From positions 1,426,001 to 1,490,000 of the forward strand of contig JABMLP010000011.1 in the NCBI GenBank assembly GCA_013176395.1: a DNA stretch of 64,000 bases, given 5' to 3'. Below, piece after piece: positions 1 through 9,660 of the stretch. The position numbers and the translations under genes were made by a program. The notes under the pieces were generated by a model. It did not search any database, was not told the origin of the DNA, and saw only the letters and a program-made list of their open reading frames with translations. Origin of the DNA: Venturia oleaginea. Taxonomy: Eukaryota; Ascomycota; Dothideomycetes; Venturiales; Venturiaceae. The number at the start of each line of letters is the position of its first letter. The first letter of the stretch is position 1.

Positions 1-36
1 AGTCTTCAGGTTCGTAAGAATAGAAAAGGAGAGGGA

Positions 37-576
37 TTATTCACCTGTGCCCTTCGGTTTAGGAGTCTTTGGCGGCTTGCTGCCAAATGGTGGCTTGTCA
101 CCAGATGGCTTCTCGGTCTTTGGCGGCTTGACACCGGATGGCTTTTCGCCAGATGGCTTCTCGGTCTTTGGCGGCTTGAAACCAGATGGCTTTTCGCCAG
201 ATGGCTTCTCGGTCTTTGGCGGCTTGGAACCAGATGGCTTCTCGCCAGATGGCTTCTTGTCTTCTGGTTTGCCTGATTTGTTTGTTTTGGGATTGGTGCC
301 GCCTGGCTTTGGCTTTGCGGATTTCTTATCATCATCGTCTCCTCCTGGGCCGTGCTCTGTTGCGTCGGTGCTTTCAACAGCATCTGTTGTTTCGATGGCG
401 TCTGTAGATTCGACGGCTTCAACAGCAGATTCAGCAGCAACATCACGCGCGATCAGGCTGGGGATCCAGGTGCGGACGGAGTGAGAGATTGTGAGGCCCT
501 CGGTTCCAGCCGAGGGCATTGGTGCAGCTAGTGCACCGCTGAGCAGCGCAGCTACAAGAGTGGCACGCAAAGCCAT
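37..576 (-). CDS. Secreted Pro/Lys-rich tandem-repeat protein
   Basis: 179-residue single-exon ORF. Residues 1-17 form a typical signal peptide (MALRATLVAALLSGALAAP). A stretch with repeated VES/TDA units follows (about 48-72), then an acidic DDDDK run. The C-terminal half is low complexity: a 14-residue unit, PPKTEKPSGEKPSG, occurs about four times and ends in PKPKGTGE. No catalytic domain, membrane span or GPI tail is visible. The likely fate is secretion to the wall or medium as an extended, very basic, Pro-rich chain; any role as an effector or wall linker is inference. The start is the only Met giving a signal peptide. Opposite-strand ORFs here are shadows of the repeat. Confidence 0.75.
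   Translation of the reverse strand: MALRATLVAALLSGALAAPMPSAGTEGLTISHSVRTWIPSLIARDVAAESAVEAVESTDAIETTDAVESTDATEHGPGGDDDDKKSAKPKPGGTNPKTNKSGKPEDKKPSGEKPSGSKPPKTEKPSGEKPSGFKPPKTEKPSGEKPSGVKPPKTEKPSGDKPPFGSKPPKTPKPKGTGE
62..261 (+). repeat. 42-bp coding minisatellite
   Basis: Direct repeats of about 42 bp (14 codons) inside the secreted-protein gene, roughly four copies with a few substitutions. The period is a multiple of three, so copy-number change would keep the reading frame. Confidence 0.8.
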
Positions 577-1568
577 TGTTGGGAACAGAAGAAGTAGAAG
601 TAACGAGCGACTATGGGGTGGAATAAGAGACGAAGGGTAGGAGACTTAACCGTACTGTCTGCCACGATTCTCCTCTATCTTATAGAAAGATTGGCCTCTA
701 CGGAGGTGTATCGAGCATCTCGTACACGAATACCATAATCTCCTAGTTTCCGTTTAATTCCAGAGACAAGATTGGTGCGAATGAATCCACAATCTATTGA
801 TTCGCATCGCCAGAACCCTGCATGCACACAGTGCGATGCCTCTCATAGGAGGATTTTGGCGTTTGTCGTGTGCGACGGAGTTACAGAGCACAGAACTTGC
901 TGGGCGAATATAATTCCCGGGGAAAGTTGCTATTTGGCCGATGGGTTCCCTGTCAGCCAATAACGATTTTGCTCCGTGTTAATTACCCGACGCAAAAATT
1001 TGATTGACAGGTCACAGGCGCACAGATTCCCGTCCGCGAAGAGAGAGAAGCGTGACATCCGAGGAGGCAATAGATTAAGAGCTCATAACCGCTCAACGTC
1101 AATGGACGGCTGTTGTTCAGGGATATGTGGCGTAGTAGCTGAATGCTAGGGATGGAAACTAGGCCCGAATGCTTGAAGCTTGAGCTTGTTAATGTCAAGG
1201 TTCTTAGGTATGAGCTTGATTTACAGCCTTTTGGAAAGTAGTAGATGGGAGACATAGCGATGTGATTCCGGATTCTAATGAGTCTGGACGGATGGTACTT
1301 CGGGATTGATAGCAGGGCAAGTGCCAGAAGAGCTGGCAAGGAGCTAAGAAGGCAGCAATAACGATATTGGGCGTGGTTTTTGGTAACGCAAGAGAAAAAG
1401 AGACAGTCCTGAAGATATACGAGGCGGTGGATGTAGTAGCGTTCCAGAGAGAGCAAGGACCGACAAGAAAGAAGTTAAGGTCGAGACGACAGATGTTGCG
1501 GCCTCGGGTACCAGTCTCAGGTATCCTCGGGCCGTTCCGCAATCCATCGTACACATATAATCGCCTAT
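577..1568. other. Intergenic, no supported gene
   Basis: Upstream region of the secreted-protein gene. Several ORFs of 60-157 codons on both strands overlap one another and show no domain, signal peptide or splice structure, so I call none of them genes. Confidence 0.5.
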
Positions 1569-1747
1569 GGTTGATAGGGATTAATCCGCGGACTCCGGTA
1601 AGGCATTTTGGCTTGAAAGCGGACCTGTTTTATTCTCTAGGAAGTGATCCGCTAATCAGTCAGGATTACTAAGCTTGATATGTACTAGCCAATACATAAA
1701 CGTGACATTATACCTCACCGGAGTCGGCGGATTAGTCCCTATCAACC
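1569..1747. mobile_element. MITE, about 179 bp, with long TIRs
   Basis: Ends are imperfect inverted repeats of about 35 bp: the left begins GGTTGATAGGGATTAATCC, and the right end reads as its complement with three or four substitutions. The interior has no coding capacity. I could not define a clean target duplication. Size and structure fit a miniature inverted-repeat element; the superfamily is unknown. Confidence 0.6.
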
Positions 1748-2072
1748 CAAGGTTAGGCATCGGGTTATACGGTACTCCCAATGCGTTACGTGATGGCAAA
1801 TGAGAGCTTGAATCATCTCACCTATCCTCGATAGCGCCATGAATGACTATAAGTTTCCTCGACTCCGCTCATCATGATTGCCATGTGTTAGTATCACATG
1901 ATACAATCAAGTTAAGACGTCGTAGAAAGTGAACAATAAAAGCCTATAATATTCTGTTGGTAATTGTTGTTGTTTCTATCTATTACAACACGGGATGAAA
2001 GGACCGGTCCACACCCCCCTCCTCCGCTCCCTCTCTACTCCGCAGCCTACGTAATCTCAATTACAAAACCTA
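1748..2072. other. Intergenic, no gene seen
   Basis: About 325 bp between the MITE and the first pogo element. A/T-rich, with no ORF or RNA gene that I can support. Confidence 0.5.
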
Positions 2073-3144
2073 ACGTGTTTCACAAGCTAGCTGGCCACTC
2101 CACCCGCGCAAAAATCTTTGGCTTAGCATAGTATTATATCGCAACATATTATGAATTAAATAACAGTCTAAGCTGAAATCTATCGCATTAAACATGTACG
2201 GGCAGTGTGTTCAAGCGATCCACATAAACTACACGTTCGTGGAGCACGCATTTTTGGCTGCAACTGTATCGTACGAGAACAGCCGTGCTGCACTTCAACC
2301 TGGATTTGCTGCTCCAATTCACGCTCGCGTACCCTATCCTGACCCTCACTGATAGTTAAAGTACCTCCTATTTGGATCCTTGTTTCATTTTCAACCCGAA
2401 GTGCTGCGTTCTCGCTTGCAAAATTGCCCGTTCGTGTACAGCAACTTCAAAGCCTTTTGGAAGTTGCTGAAAGGCGGACTCAGTTGGTGAATGAGAGGTA
2501 CTCGTACGAAGCCGACGTTAATCTTGAATATACTTTGCTTGCCGCTTAACTTCCGTAAGGTTTCGGGGTGTTTTTGACTCCCACACTGACTCTTCTGTAG
2601 GGGCTGGACTTGGGAGCCCTGGATAAGTACTGGATCCTCACATTTCGCGCGCTGGCAATCGTACTTTCGGTTGTACATCGTACGAAGTGAGTCGTGGCGG
2701 TTGACGAAGTTTGAAGCCCAGTTCTTGCCGACTGTTTGGGGAGGAGACGCGCCGCGGTTCGCGAGGATGACATCTGCAATCTGTCGTACAATAGATATCC
2801 GGGGGGAGAATCATTGATCATCTAGATCAAGAATACGTTGAACAAGGATCTCCTCTTCAAGAGGAGTAAGTTTTTGCGTTGTACGATGTGAATCGTGTCG
2901 AGAGAGTGTACCGTTGTAGCGAGTTTGAAGTGTAGATCGAAGCACATTATATAACTGAGCTGCAGTTCGTACGCCCTTAGTCTGGCCTTGTTCTAAGGCT
3001 TGAATAGCTAAAGAAATTCTTCCTTCTTTTTGAACGTCGTACAAAGGAAGCATTGGTGATAAAAATGAAAATAACTACGGTGAACGCGACGCGTGGGCCG
3101 AGTGGCCAGCTAGCTTGGGTGGCCAGCTGGGTTGTGAAACACGT
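2073..3144 (-). mobile_element. Internally deleted Fot1/pogo element (copy 1)
   Basis: Flanked by TA on both sides (2071-2072, 3145-3146), the target of Tc1/mariner-pogo elements. Terminal inverted repeats start ACGTGTTTCACAA and continue into AGCTGGCCAC. About 1.07 kb against about 1.8 kb for the fuller copy at 57983-59809. It contains both ends of a transposase gene on the minus strand but lacks the DDE core, so it is non-autonomous. Confidence 0.8.
2391..3053 (-). pseudogene. Fot1/pogo transposase remnant, N and C termini only
   Basis: Residues from 3053 downwards match the N-terminal psq/CENP-B helix-turn-helix of pogo transposases (EGRISLAIQALEQGQ, then KLTPLEEEILVQ). At about 2811 the frame is lost, but codons matching the second helix-turn-helix continue in other frames down to RKYDCQRAKCEDP near 2640. 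It then jumps directly to the Ser/Thr/Glu-rich C-terminal region, so the whole catalytic domain (FDET, LDGHGSH and LQPLD motifs) is missing. At least two frame changes plus one deletion; not functional. Confidence 0.75.
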
Positions 3145-3243
3145 TATCTCTCTAGTCTATAAATTCTTCTATATTATCTTCCTAACTTCCGCTAATAGCC
3201 TAGTGGATTACTAAGCTAGTTACCCAACACAGTGCAATATATA

Positions 3244-4511
3244 ACGTATTCCACCACCGAGCCGGCCACTTTTCCTTGGCACGACCAACTCATATTACGC
3301 CTCTTCAATTTTATCGCTATCAACAATAGATTCCAAGTCTGTCGTGCTGCTATCCGATTCAGAAGATATCTCAATATCCTTTTTACACCTTCGCGCATTG
3401 TGCCCAGTCGCGCCGCAGTTCCCACAGCGCCGTAAAGCTTGATCACCACTACCACGAGCCTTCTTTGATTTCTGAGGCGCTACAGACGCCTCAGCAGCTA
3501 CCTGCGCTGCTGCAGTCCCGTACTCTATAGTACCACCTTGCTGGATCCACTTGCTTTTGCGCGATTTTCGCTTCGTCATTACTGCCAACTGCTCTTCAAG
3601 CTCGTGGTTTCGTGCAATAAGTAGAGCGTTCTGGTGCAGCATCAATTCAGCGCCCTTGACAAGCTGAGAGAAGCCAGTCTGCGCAGTAACTGGTGACCAA
3701 GTGAAAGATTCGCGTACAAGCTTTGATTGGTATCCAAATTCTTGAGTATTGCTTGCAGTCTTCGACTGCCACGGCGTCTCCTGCGGTGGGGGTGCTGGTG
3801 GGGTACGTAGCCGTACTTCAAGGCGATCCAATACCACCTCCGCGTTAATAGGAACTAGCCCTACCATCTCAAAAGCCTTTCGACAGTTCTCTTCTGTAAA
3901 CACGTCGAAAAACGCGTCTTTGAAGGCCGGGAGGAAGCCTTCTTTGTTGATATGGTAAACGCGTCGGCGTGCCAAGTCTCGAACTCGTTGAGAGTACTTG
4001 CACTTCAATGGCGAGAAGCAGACCACATCAAGCGGCTGGAGGATATGCGATGAATGAGGTGGCATACAGAGCGTTAGGATCTTATGTTCGAGGCAGTAGT
4101 CCTTGAAATCCTGGTTGAGATGGCTCGATTGAAGGCCATCTTGAGCTCATCTGAGCGCGTTACGAACCTCTCAGCCCAGTTTTTCCCTACTGGCTCTCCA
4201 CCGCGTACACCCAGCAGTTTATCCGCCATATCTGCCACCTCACACAGCCGGGGCGCAAATCCTCGCAAATCGAGGTCGAGGATATATTGGACAAGCGTTT
4301 CCTCTTCTGTTGCAGTGAGCTTATGGGAGTTTGGGCGAGTTTGAGATGGAGAGGTAATTCCGCAGAGCCGATCAGAGAGCCTTTGGTGTTTGATGTTGAA
4401 GGCTGCAGCAGCGCGCCGTAGGCTTTGAAATTGGCCATAGGTATAGGCCTGAAGAGCGAGATCAATTCTGCCTTCTTCTTGAACGGCTATCGCGTTGCGT
4501 TGTTGAGATAT
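3244..4511 (-). mobile_element. Truncated pogo element (copy 2)
   Basis: Left end: TA at 3242-3243, then ACGTATTCCACCACCGAG, which resembles the TIRs of the other pogo copies. The right TIR is absent: the LTR of Gypsy A begins at 4512, just upstream of the transposase N-terminus, so the Gypsy insertion truncated or separated this end. An internal deletion has also removed most of the DDE domain. Confidence 0.7.
3295..4490 (-). pseudogene. Pogo transposase remnant with CCHC C-terminus
   Basis: N-terminal helix-turn-helix codons lie at 4490-4130 in two frames (RIDLALQAY, then VGKNWAERF). After a large deletion the sequence resumes with the last part of the catalytic domain (LCMPPHSSHILQPLD at about 4070), carrying the third DDE-type Asp, and continues open for 256 codons. 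The C-terminal tail holds a zinc knuckle, CGNCGATGHNARRC, at about residues 215-228 of that ORF, and an acidic Ser-rich end. The FDET and LDGHGSH catalytic segments are gone, so the product cannot be an active transposase. Confidence 0.75.
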
Positions 4512-4844
4512 TGTTAAGGGATGGAATCCTTCTCTCTAGCTTATCCATGACTGGATTTCCAATTGTTCTCTTGTTATTCTGCAAGCTGTCATGTTCTATT
4601 TTGCAAGCTGTCATGTTCTATTTTGCAAGCTGTCATGTTCTATTTCGCAAGCTGCCATGTTCTATTTTGCAAGCTGTCACGTTTCCATTTAAAGATACTT
4701 TCTAGAAGGATCTATTGTAAGAGGAGGATTATATATACTAGCTATCCTTCCTGTACTTACACTTTCTTCTCTGTACTTAGATACTTGAAATATAAGCTGT
4801 CTTCCCTCACTTGCGAAACTACCTTTGAGGGTTGAACTCTTACA
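4512..4844 (+). repeat. 5' LTR of Gypsy A
   Basis: 333 bp from TGTTAAGGG to CTCTTACA. Its first 50 bp and last 150 bp align by eye with the 281-bp LTR of Gypsy B; the extra length is the 22-bp minisatellite. The predicted transcript start is near GTACTTAGATA (4773-4783), which the PBS matches. Confidence 0.8.
4563..4690 (+). repeat. 22-bp minisatellite in LTR U3
   Basis: Five tandem copies of GCAAGCTGTCATGTTCTATTTT with few changes, in the U3 part of the LTR. Such U3 repeats often act as enhancer-like elements; that role is not shown here. Confidence 0.8.
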
Positions 4845-4856
4845 TTATCTAAGTAC
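4845..4856 (+). promoter_or_regulatory. Self-complementary primer-binding site, Gypsy A
   Basis: Directly after the LTR end (TACA) comes T-TATCTAAGTAC. The 11 nt TATCTAAGTAC are the exact reverse complement of GTACTTAGATA inside the same LTR (4773-4783). This is the arrangement of Tf1-type elements, whose mRNA 5' end primes reverse transcription. No tRNA 3'-end match starting with TGG is visible. Confidence 0.65.
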
Positions 4857-4879
4857 CTCAGTCTTACAAAGGAAGAAAG

Positions 4880-5240
4880 GCTCACAGAGAGCAAGCTCCA
4901 AAAAGGAATTTCAAGAAGAGGACACTTGTCCTAATCCAAGAAGCGAGGGCCAACCTCAAGGGCCAAACAGAAAGGAATTTCAAGAAGAGGACACTTGTCC
5001 TAACTCAAGAAGCAAGGGCCAACCTCAAAGGCCAACTTCAAGGGCCAACCTCAAGGGCCAAACAAAAAGGGAATTCAAGAGAATTCAAGCTGAGATTTTC
5101 TAGAAGGTGCTAGAATCTCCAAGAAGCAAGGGCCAACCGAAAGGGCCAATCCAAAAAGGGAATTCAAGAGAATTCAAACTGAGATTTTCTAGAACGTGCT
5201 AGAATCTCCAAGAAGCAAGGGCAGGTCATCCTAAGACAGC
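4880..5240 (+). repeat. Leader repeats of Gypsy A
   Basis: Untranslated leader containing two kinds of direct repeat: units with AAGAAGAGGACACTTGTCCT, and longer units with GAATTCAAGAGAATTCAA followed by GAGATTTTCTAGAA. The same motifs appear on the minus strand of Gypsy B at about 33000-33200, which ties the two elements together. Confidence 0.7.
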
Positions 5241-5508
5241 GTAGTCTTAGGAGTTGAAGCTGTAATAAGCTGAGGAAAGAAAGAGCTAGGGAGAGAGATT
5301 TAATACACTTGGCCTTCACAGTCCCTGGGAGCTCTGTCCTTAGTAATAAGGATTGCAGAGCGGACTATAGTGTAAAAAATCCTTCTGGGATTCTATAGTC
5401 ACCTTCCTATACTAATAGGCATTGACTCTATACTGCCTAGCAAATCTCTAGAGTAGAGCCTAGGAGTGTGTATAGTAGTGCTCTCTATTATCTCTCATAG
5501 GTGAAAAT

Positions 5509-6531
5509 ATGGAAGGAGAAGATCAGGAACAAAGAGTTCCTCAAGAACCCCAAGCCCTACAAGAAGCTATGGCAGCATTACAACATCAACTAGCCATTCA
5601 GAACGATGCTATTACGCGTATTCTTACAATCTTGCCTAACACTACTCGCTCTGAGAACGTAGTAGAAGGACAAGAGACTAAGAATTCACAAAAAGACAGA
5701 ATACATAGGAAGAAAGCTGTACTTCCTAAGCTCCAAGAATTTGATGGCAAGCGTTCTGAATGGGCTCAGTGGTTTCAACAAGCAAGGATGAAGTTGGAGA
5801 TAGACGCAGAATCTATAGGGGATAGTAGGAACCAATTTGCCTACATCTTCTCCTCTCTACGAGGCTCCGCAGCTCAGGCTACTCTGGCCTACGTAAAGAC
5901 AGCTCCAGAGGAAGATAAAACGGGACAGAAATTGTTACAGTATATGGACAACTTCTATGGCGATCCAGTACAACAACAAAGAGCTACTGTAAGCCTGTCC
6001 ACAATCAAACAAAAAGAGAAAGAACCCTTCTTCTCTTTTCTTCCCCGTTTTGAAACCACTCTTGCTAATGCTGGAGGAATGACTTGGCCTGACGCTGTTA
6101 AAATTGCATTTCTACACAAAGCAATAAATCAAGAGCTGCGAAACCAGAGAATAGGCCAATCTCAGAGTACCTCCTACCAGCAGTTTGTGTCCGATCTTTT
6201 GAATACAAGTATGCAAATCACTACAGCAAAGATGCTCTCTTCCTCAGAAGATAAGTTACGATTCAGAGATAAAGAGAAGTCTTTTAAAGATCTGAACGCT
6301 ATGGACTGGGAGCCTACACGCGTAAACAAGTTAAAAATTTCGTCTAAAGCCTATGAATATAGGAAGGCAAATAACCTCTGCTTACGCTGTGGGAAGGCCG
6401 GCCATAGAATGAAAGACTGCTGGTTGGATACAGAGGTAGAAAGAGTCACGCAACTTGGTTCAAAAAGGGCCAAAGGAACCACTGAGGAGAATGAAGAAGT
6501 TGAAGAAGAGGACTACTCGGAAAAAGAGTAG
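5509..6531 (+). CDS. Gag of Gypsy A
   Basis: 340 residues. The N-terminal third is helical and Gln-rich. The capsid-like region contains W-QWFQQAR and the repeat-gag pattern FYGDPVQQQRA at about residues 145-160. One CCHC zinc knuckle, CLRCGKAGHRMKDC, lies near residue 290, followed by an acidic tail. It packages element RNA in virus-like particles. The ATG at 5509 opens the frame after a leader of about 650 bp. The stop lies inside the start of the pol frame, which is open from 6504, so pol is in the -1 frame with a 28-nt overlap. The ORF is intact. Confidence 0.85.
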   Translation: MEGEDQEQRVPQEPQALQEAMAALQHQLAIQNDAITRILTILPNTTRSENVVEGQETKNSQKDRIHRKKAVLPKLQEFDGKRSEWAQWFQQARMKLEIDAESIGDSRNQFAYIFSSLRGSAAQATLAYVKTAPEEDKTGQKLLQYMDNFYGDPVQQQRATVSLSTIKQKEKEPFFSFLPRFETTLANAGGMTWPDAVKIAFLHKAINQELRNQRIGQSQSTSYQQFVSDLLNTSMQITTAKMLSSSEDKLRFRDKEKSFKDLNAMDWEPTRVNKLKISSKAYEYRKANNLCLRCGKAGHRMKDCWLDTEVERVTQLGSKRAKGTTEENEEVEEEDYSEKE

Positions 6532-8946
6532 CCTCTATCCAAAGTCGTGGATGGAGGCGTAGAGTAGATAGAGCAAAATTGTCAAAGGAGTCAATTGAGA
6601 GAGTAAATAGTATTTTGAATTCGAACAAAGACACTGATTCACACCGTTCTCGGATAGAAAAAGAATGGGAGCAGTTCAGACCCAAGATGCTCTCCCGCCT
6701 TTTCTACACAAATACTATAGTGAACGATATATACTCTCTTAAAACTCTCCTTGATAATGGATCTAGCTGCTACGCATCAATAAACGAGGAGAAAGCTTCG
6801 CAGATGGACCTTGAAGTACTCCCTATTAGTCCGCGTACTATAGGTGGAGTTCTTAAGGAAGAAGGACAGACCCAAGTGACAAAAATTGCGAAGTTGAACC
6901 TAGATTTAGGGGGACTTATATGCAACGCTTTTGCTTATATAGTCCCGGGACAATTTGAGGATCTTCTACTAGGCAGGCCTTTTCTCAAGGACACCAAAGC
7001 CGTTATCAATGAATCTAAAGGTACTCTTACCTTTGCAAACGGGATTAGCATTCGCGATGCTAAATTTGAAGACAAACTTGATATACAACAAGTAGCGCCC
7101 GTAAGATTCCACCGCCTTGTCACTTCTACACTTGAGAAAATCAAAGACGCGTCTAGAGTATTTGCTGTTACTCTTCGAGATATTGATATTGCCTTGAAGC
7201 CGAAAGTCCCTTTGACAACAGAGCAAATACTGGAATTGCTACCTAAGAGGTTTCATAAGTACGCTGCTGTCTTTGATCCTAAAAGGGCCGAGAGACTACC
7301 ACCGCATCGCCCTGGGATTGATCACGAAATACCTATAGAAGAAGGAAAACCACTTCCTTGGGGACCTCTATATGGTATGGGTCGAGAACAACTCCTTGTT
7401 TTGCGAAGGACTCTTACAGAGCTACTAGATAAAGGCTTTATCCGAGAGAGTAAATCAGTTGCTGCGTCTCCAGTTCTCTTTGTGAAGAAACCAGGAGGGG
7501 GCTTACGCTTTTGCGTAGACTACCGAGCCTTAAACGCAATTACTCGAAAGGATAGGTACCCGCTACCGTTAGTAAAAGAGACTTTACTAACCTTAGCTCG
7601 TGCTAAGTATCTTAGTAAGCTTGATGTAAATGCTGCCTTCCACAAGATTCGAATCGCAACGGGAGATGAGTTCAAAACTGCCTTTCGAACTAGATATGGT
7701 CTATTTGAATGGCTAGTTACTCCCTTTGGCTTAACCGGTGCACCTGCGTCTTTTCAACGGTATATAAACTATATCCTTCGACGATACCTAGACGAGTTCT
7801 GCTCAGCTTATCTAGACGATATAGTAATATACTCTTCAAAGAACCTTAAAGACCATGAAGAAAAGACTGAAAAGATACTTCAAAGCTGCCTTAACGCTGG
7901 GTTATACCTTGATATTCGGAAGTGCGAGTTTAATACCAAACGAGTCAAGTATCTAGGCTTCGTTATAGATACTGAAACGGGCCTACACATGGATCCGGAG
8001 AAGATCAAAGCAATTAAAGAATGGGAACGTCCTACTACTCTACGAGGAGTACGTGGCTTCCTAGGCTTTACAAACTTCTACCGTGACTTTGTAAAAGATA
8101 ACTCAACAATAAGGGAGCCTCTGGTTCGCCTTACAAAGAAGAATACTCCATTTTTATGGGGAAAGGAGCAAGAAGAATCTTTTCAAAAACTTAAGGCAGA
8201 GTTTTGCAAAGAACCTGTCCTGTCTGCACTTGATGAAGATAAGCCTACGCGAGTAGAACCTGATGCTTCAGGCTGGGCTTCCGGAGCAGTACTTAGTCAA
8301 AAAGATGAGCTAGGTAACTGGAAACCATGTGCTTTCTTCTCTACTAAGCACTTGCCAGCCGAATGCAATTATGATATCCACGACAAAGAACTTATGGCTA
8401 TAGTCAAAGCTCTAGTCCATTGGACTAGCGAGCTACTAAGCCTAAGTAAGCCATTCATTATCCTCACAGATCACAAGAACCTTGAGAAGTTTATGGTAAA
8501 AAGGGAACTAAATGAAAGGCAAATGAGATGGGCGCAGATACTAGCTAAGTTTAACTTCAAACTAGGCTATCGCCCAGGCTCTGAATCTGTAGTTCCAGAC
8601 GCCTTAACTCGAAGGGATCAAGATCTCCCAAAGGATATTCAAGACCCAAGAATCGTTGAAAGAACTAGAACGTTATTACCTCCAAAGCTTTGGATTAACG
8701 TTCTAGAGGATAAGACTCCTGCAAGAGAAGAAGCTGCCCAAGAAAATGCTCAAGAAGTAGACAAAGAACCTATCCCCTTTATACAAAATCCCTTTCTCTC
8801 AGGTGATCTAAGGGATAGATGGGAAACTGCACTCGAAGGAGATCTAGACTACAGACGTATTTTCCAAAGCGTTCTAAAGCAAGATAGGCAGTTCCCATCT
8901 AAGCTAAAGGTTCCTACTTCTATAGGAGATTGTAAAGTCGAAAATA
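6504..8946 (+). CDS. Pol of Gypsy A, truncated (PR-RT-RNase H)
   Basis: Open in the -1 frame from 6504; there is no early ATG, as expected for gag-pol frameshifting. Domains in order: aspartic protease with LLDNGSSCYA (DNG instead of the usual DS/TG) and LLGRPFL; reverse transcriptase with RFCVDYRALN, FGLTGAPASFQ and the catalytic SAYLDDIV; RNase H with the DASGWASGAVL start, HDKELMAI and LTDHKNLEKF. The integrase zinc finger and DDE core should follow but the frame runs at 8947 into the direct repeat of the neighbouring element and stops at 9074, so about 43 terminal codons are foreign. Without integrase this copy is not autonomous. Confidence 0.85.
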
Positions 8947-9064
8947 ATGCTAGTGTCTATCTGGTGGAGCAAGGGCCTCGTCCGACCAAGCGACAACAAC
9001 AACATGGCGATCTCGCATATCGCACGACTTCTGAGCCCTCTGAGGCTCGTCTTGTATCTAGATT
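8947..9064 (+). repeat. Split direct repeat A1
   Basis: 118 bp starting ATGCTAGTGTCTATCTGG and ending GTATCTAGATT, identical by eye to 14836-14953. It marks the left end of the element. Confidence 0.85.
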
Positions 9065-9329
9065 GTTGTTGTAGGACTCGTCCTTCATCCCGATATTCTC
9101 CTTATCGTCCTACGAGTCTTTCCCGCCGCTGCGCGCGCCGCGCTTAGCCGTTCACCGCTTCTCGACAGACTTTTCAAGTACACCGCTGGCCTCGACGACG
9201 TCTTGGGCATCGTTATATTGCACCAGCATCAGAAATCCCTTCCAAAGAGCTCCTTGGCATCTCTAGGGCTCTGTACTTATTAACAGAGCTGACCTGCTAA
9301 CGATTTTAAATAGTTATACCGCTTTCTTT

Positions 9330-9657
9330 ATGCCTCCGAAGAAGGATATCACCGCGTCGGTTCCTATCAACTTATCCCTACCACCGGGTCACTCTACTCG
9401 CTCCTCTCGTACCCGATCCCCCTCTATTGACTTCGAGACCCAGAGGTCATCTTCACGGTCGCGATCAACAATGCCCAGGCCGCTGAGGCTCGCGCCGTAG
9501 AGGCTCACAGGCTAAGGATGGACCGCGAAAAGGAGGAGCGCGACCTCCAGATGCAGGTCAAACGCGAAGAAGCGGCGGCGCGCCTTGCAAAAATTAGGGA
9601 GGGCTCTTTACTAGAACTACCGCATGGCACCAGTCGTCCGGGGGCGACTGAGCCGGA
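9330..9657 (+). pseudogene. Gag-like ORF1 of the YR retrotransposon (broken)
   Basis: ATG at 9330 opens MPPKKDITASVP with a Ser/Arg-rich stretch. A shift near 9480 moves coding sense to the frame carrying a charged helical segment (EKEERDLQMQVKREEAAARL, about 9525-9590), likely a coiled coil. No zinc knuckle. The position upstream of RT suggests the ORF1/gag of DIRS-type elements; the frame break makes it inactive as read here. Confidence 0.45.
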
Positions 9658-9660
9658 TAA

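Larger units (their letters stand above)
4512..8946 (+). mobile_element. Gypsy element A, 3'-truncated
   Basis: Order: 5' LTR, self-priming PBS, repeat-rich leader, gag, pol (protease, RT, RNase H). Integrase and 3' LTR are missing, because the element stops where the tyrosine-recombinase retrotransposon begins at 8947 and does not resume after 15229. It inserted into pogo copy 2. The LTR and leader are clearly homologous to those of Gypsy B (28750-34254). Confidence 0.85.

Noticed and set aside
47..484. 145-codon plus-strand ORF rich in Gly/Phe/Asp repeats
   Set aside because: It is the antisense shadow of the repetitive secreted-protein gene on the minus strand, which has a signal peptide.
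983..1456. 157-codon minus-strand ORF
   Set aside because: No domain, signal peptide or conserved-looking segment; overlapping ORFs on both strands are equally long.
4511..4835. ORFs reading SCSILQAVMFYFASCHVLF repeats
   Set aside because: Translation of the 22-bp minisatellite in the LTR of Gypsy A; no support as a gene.
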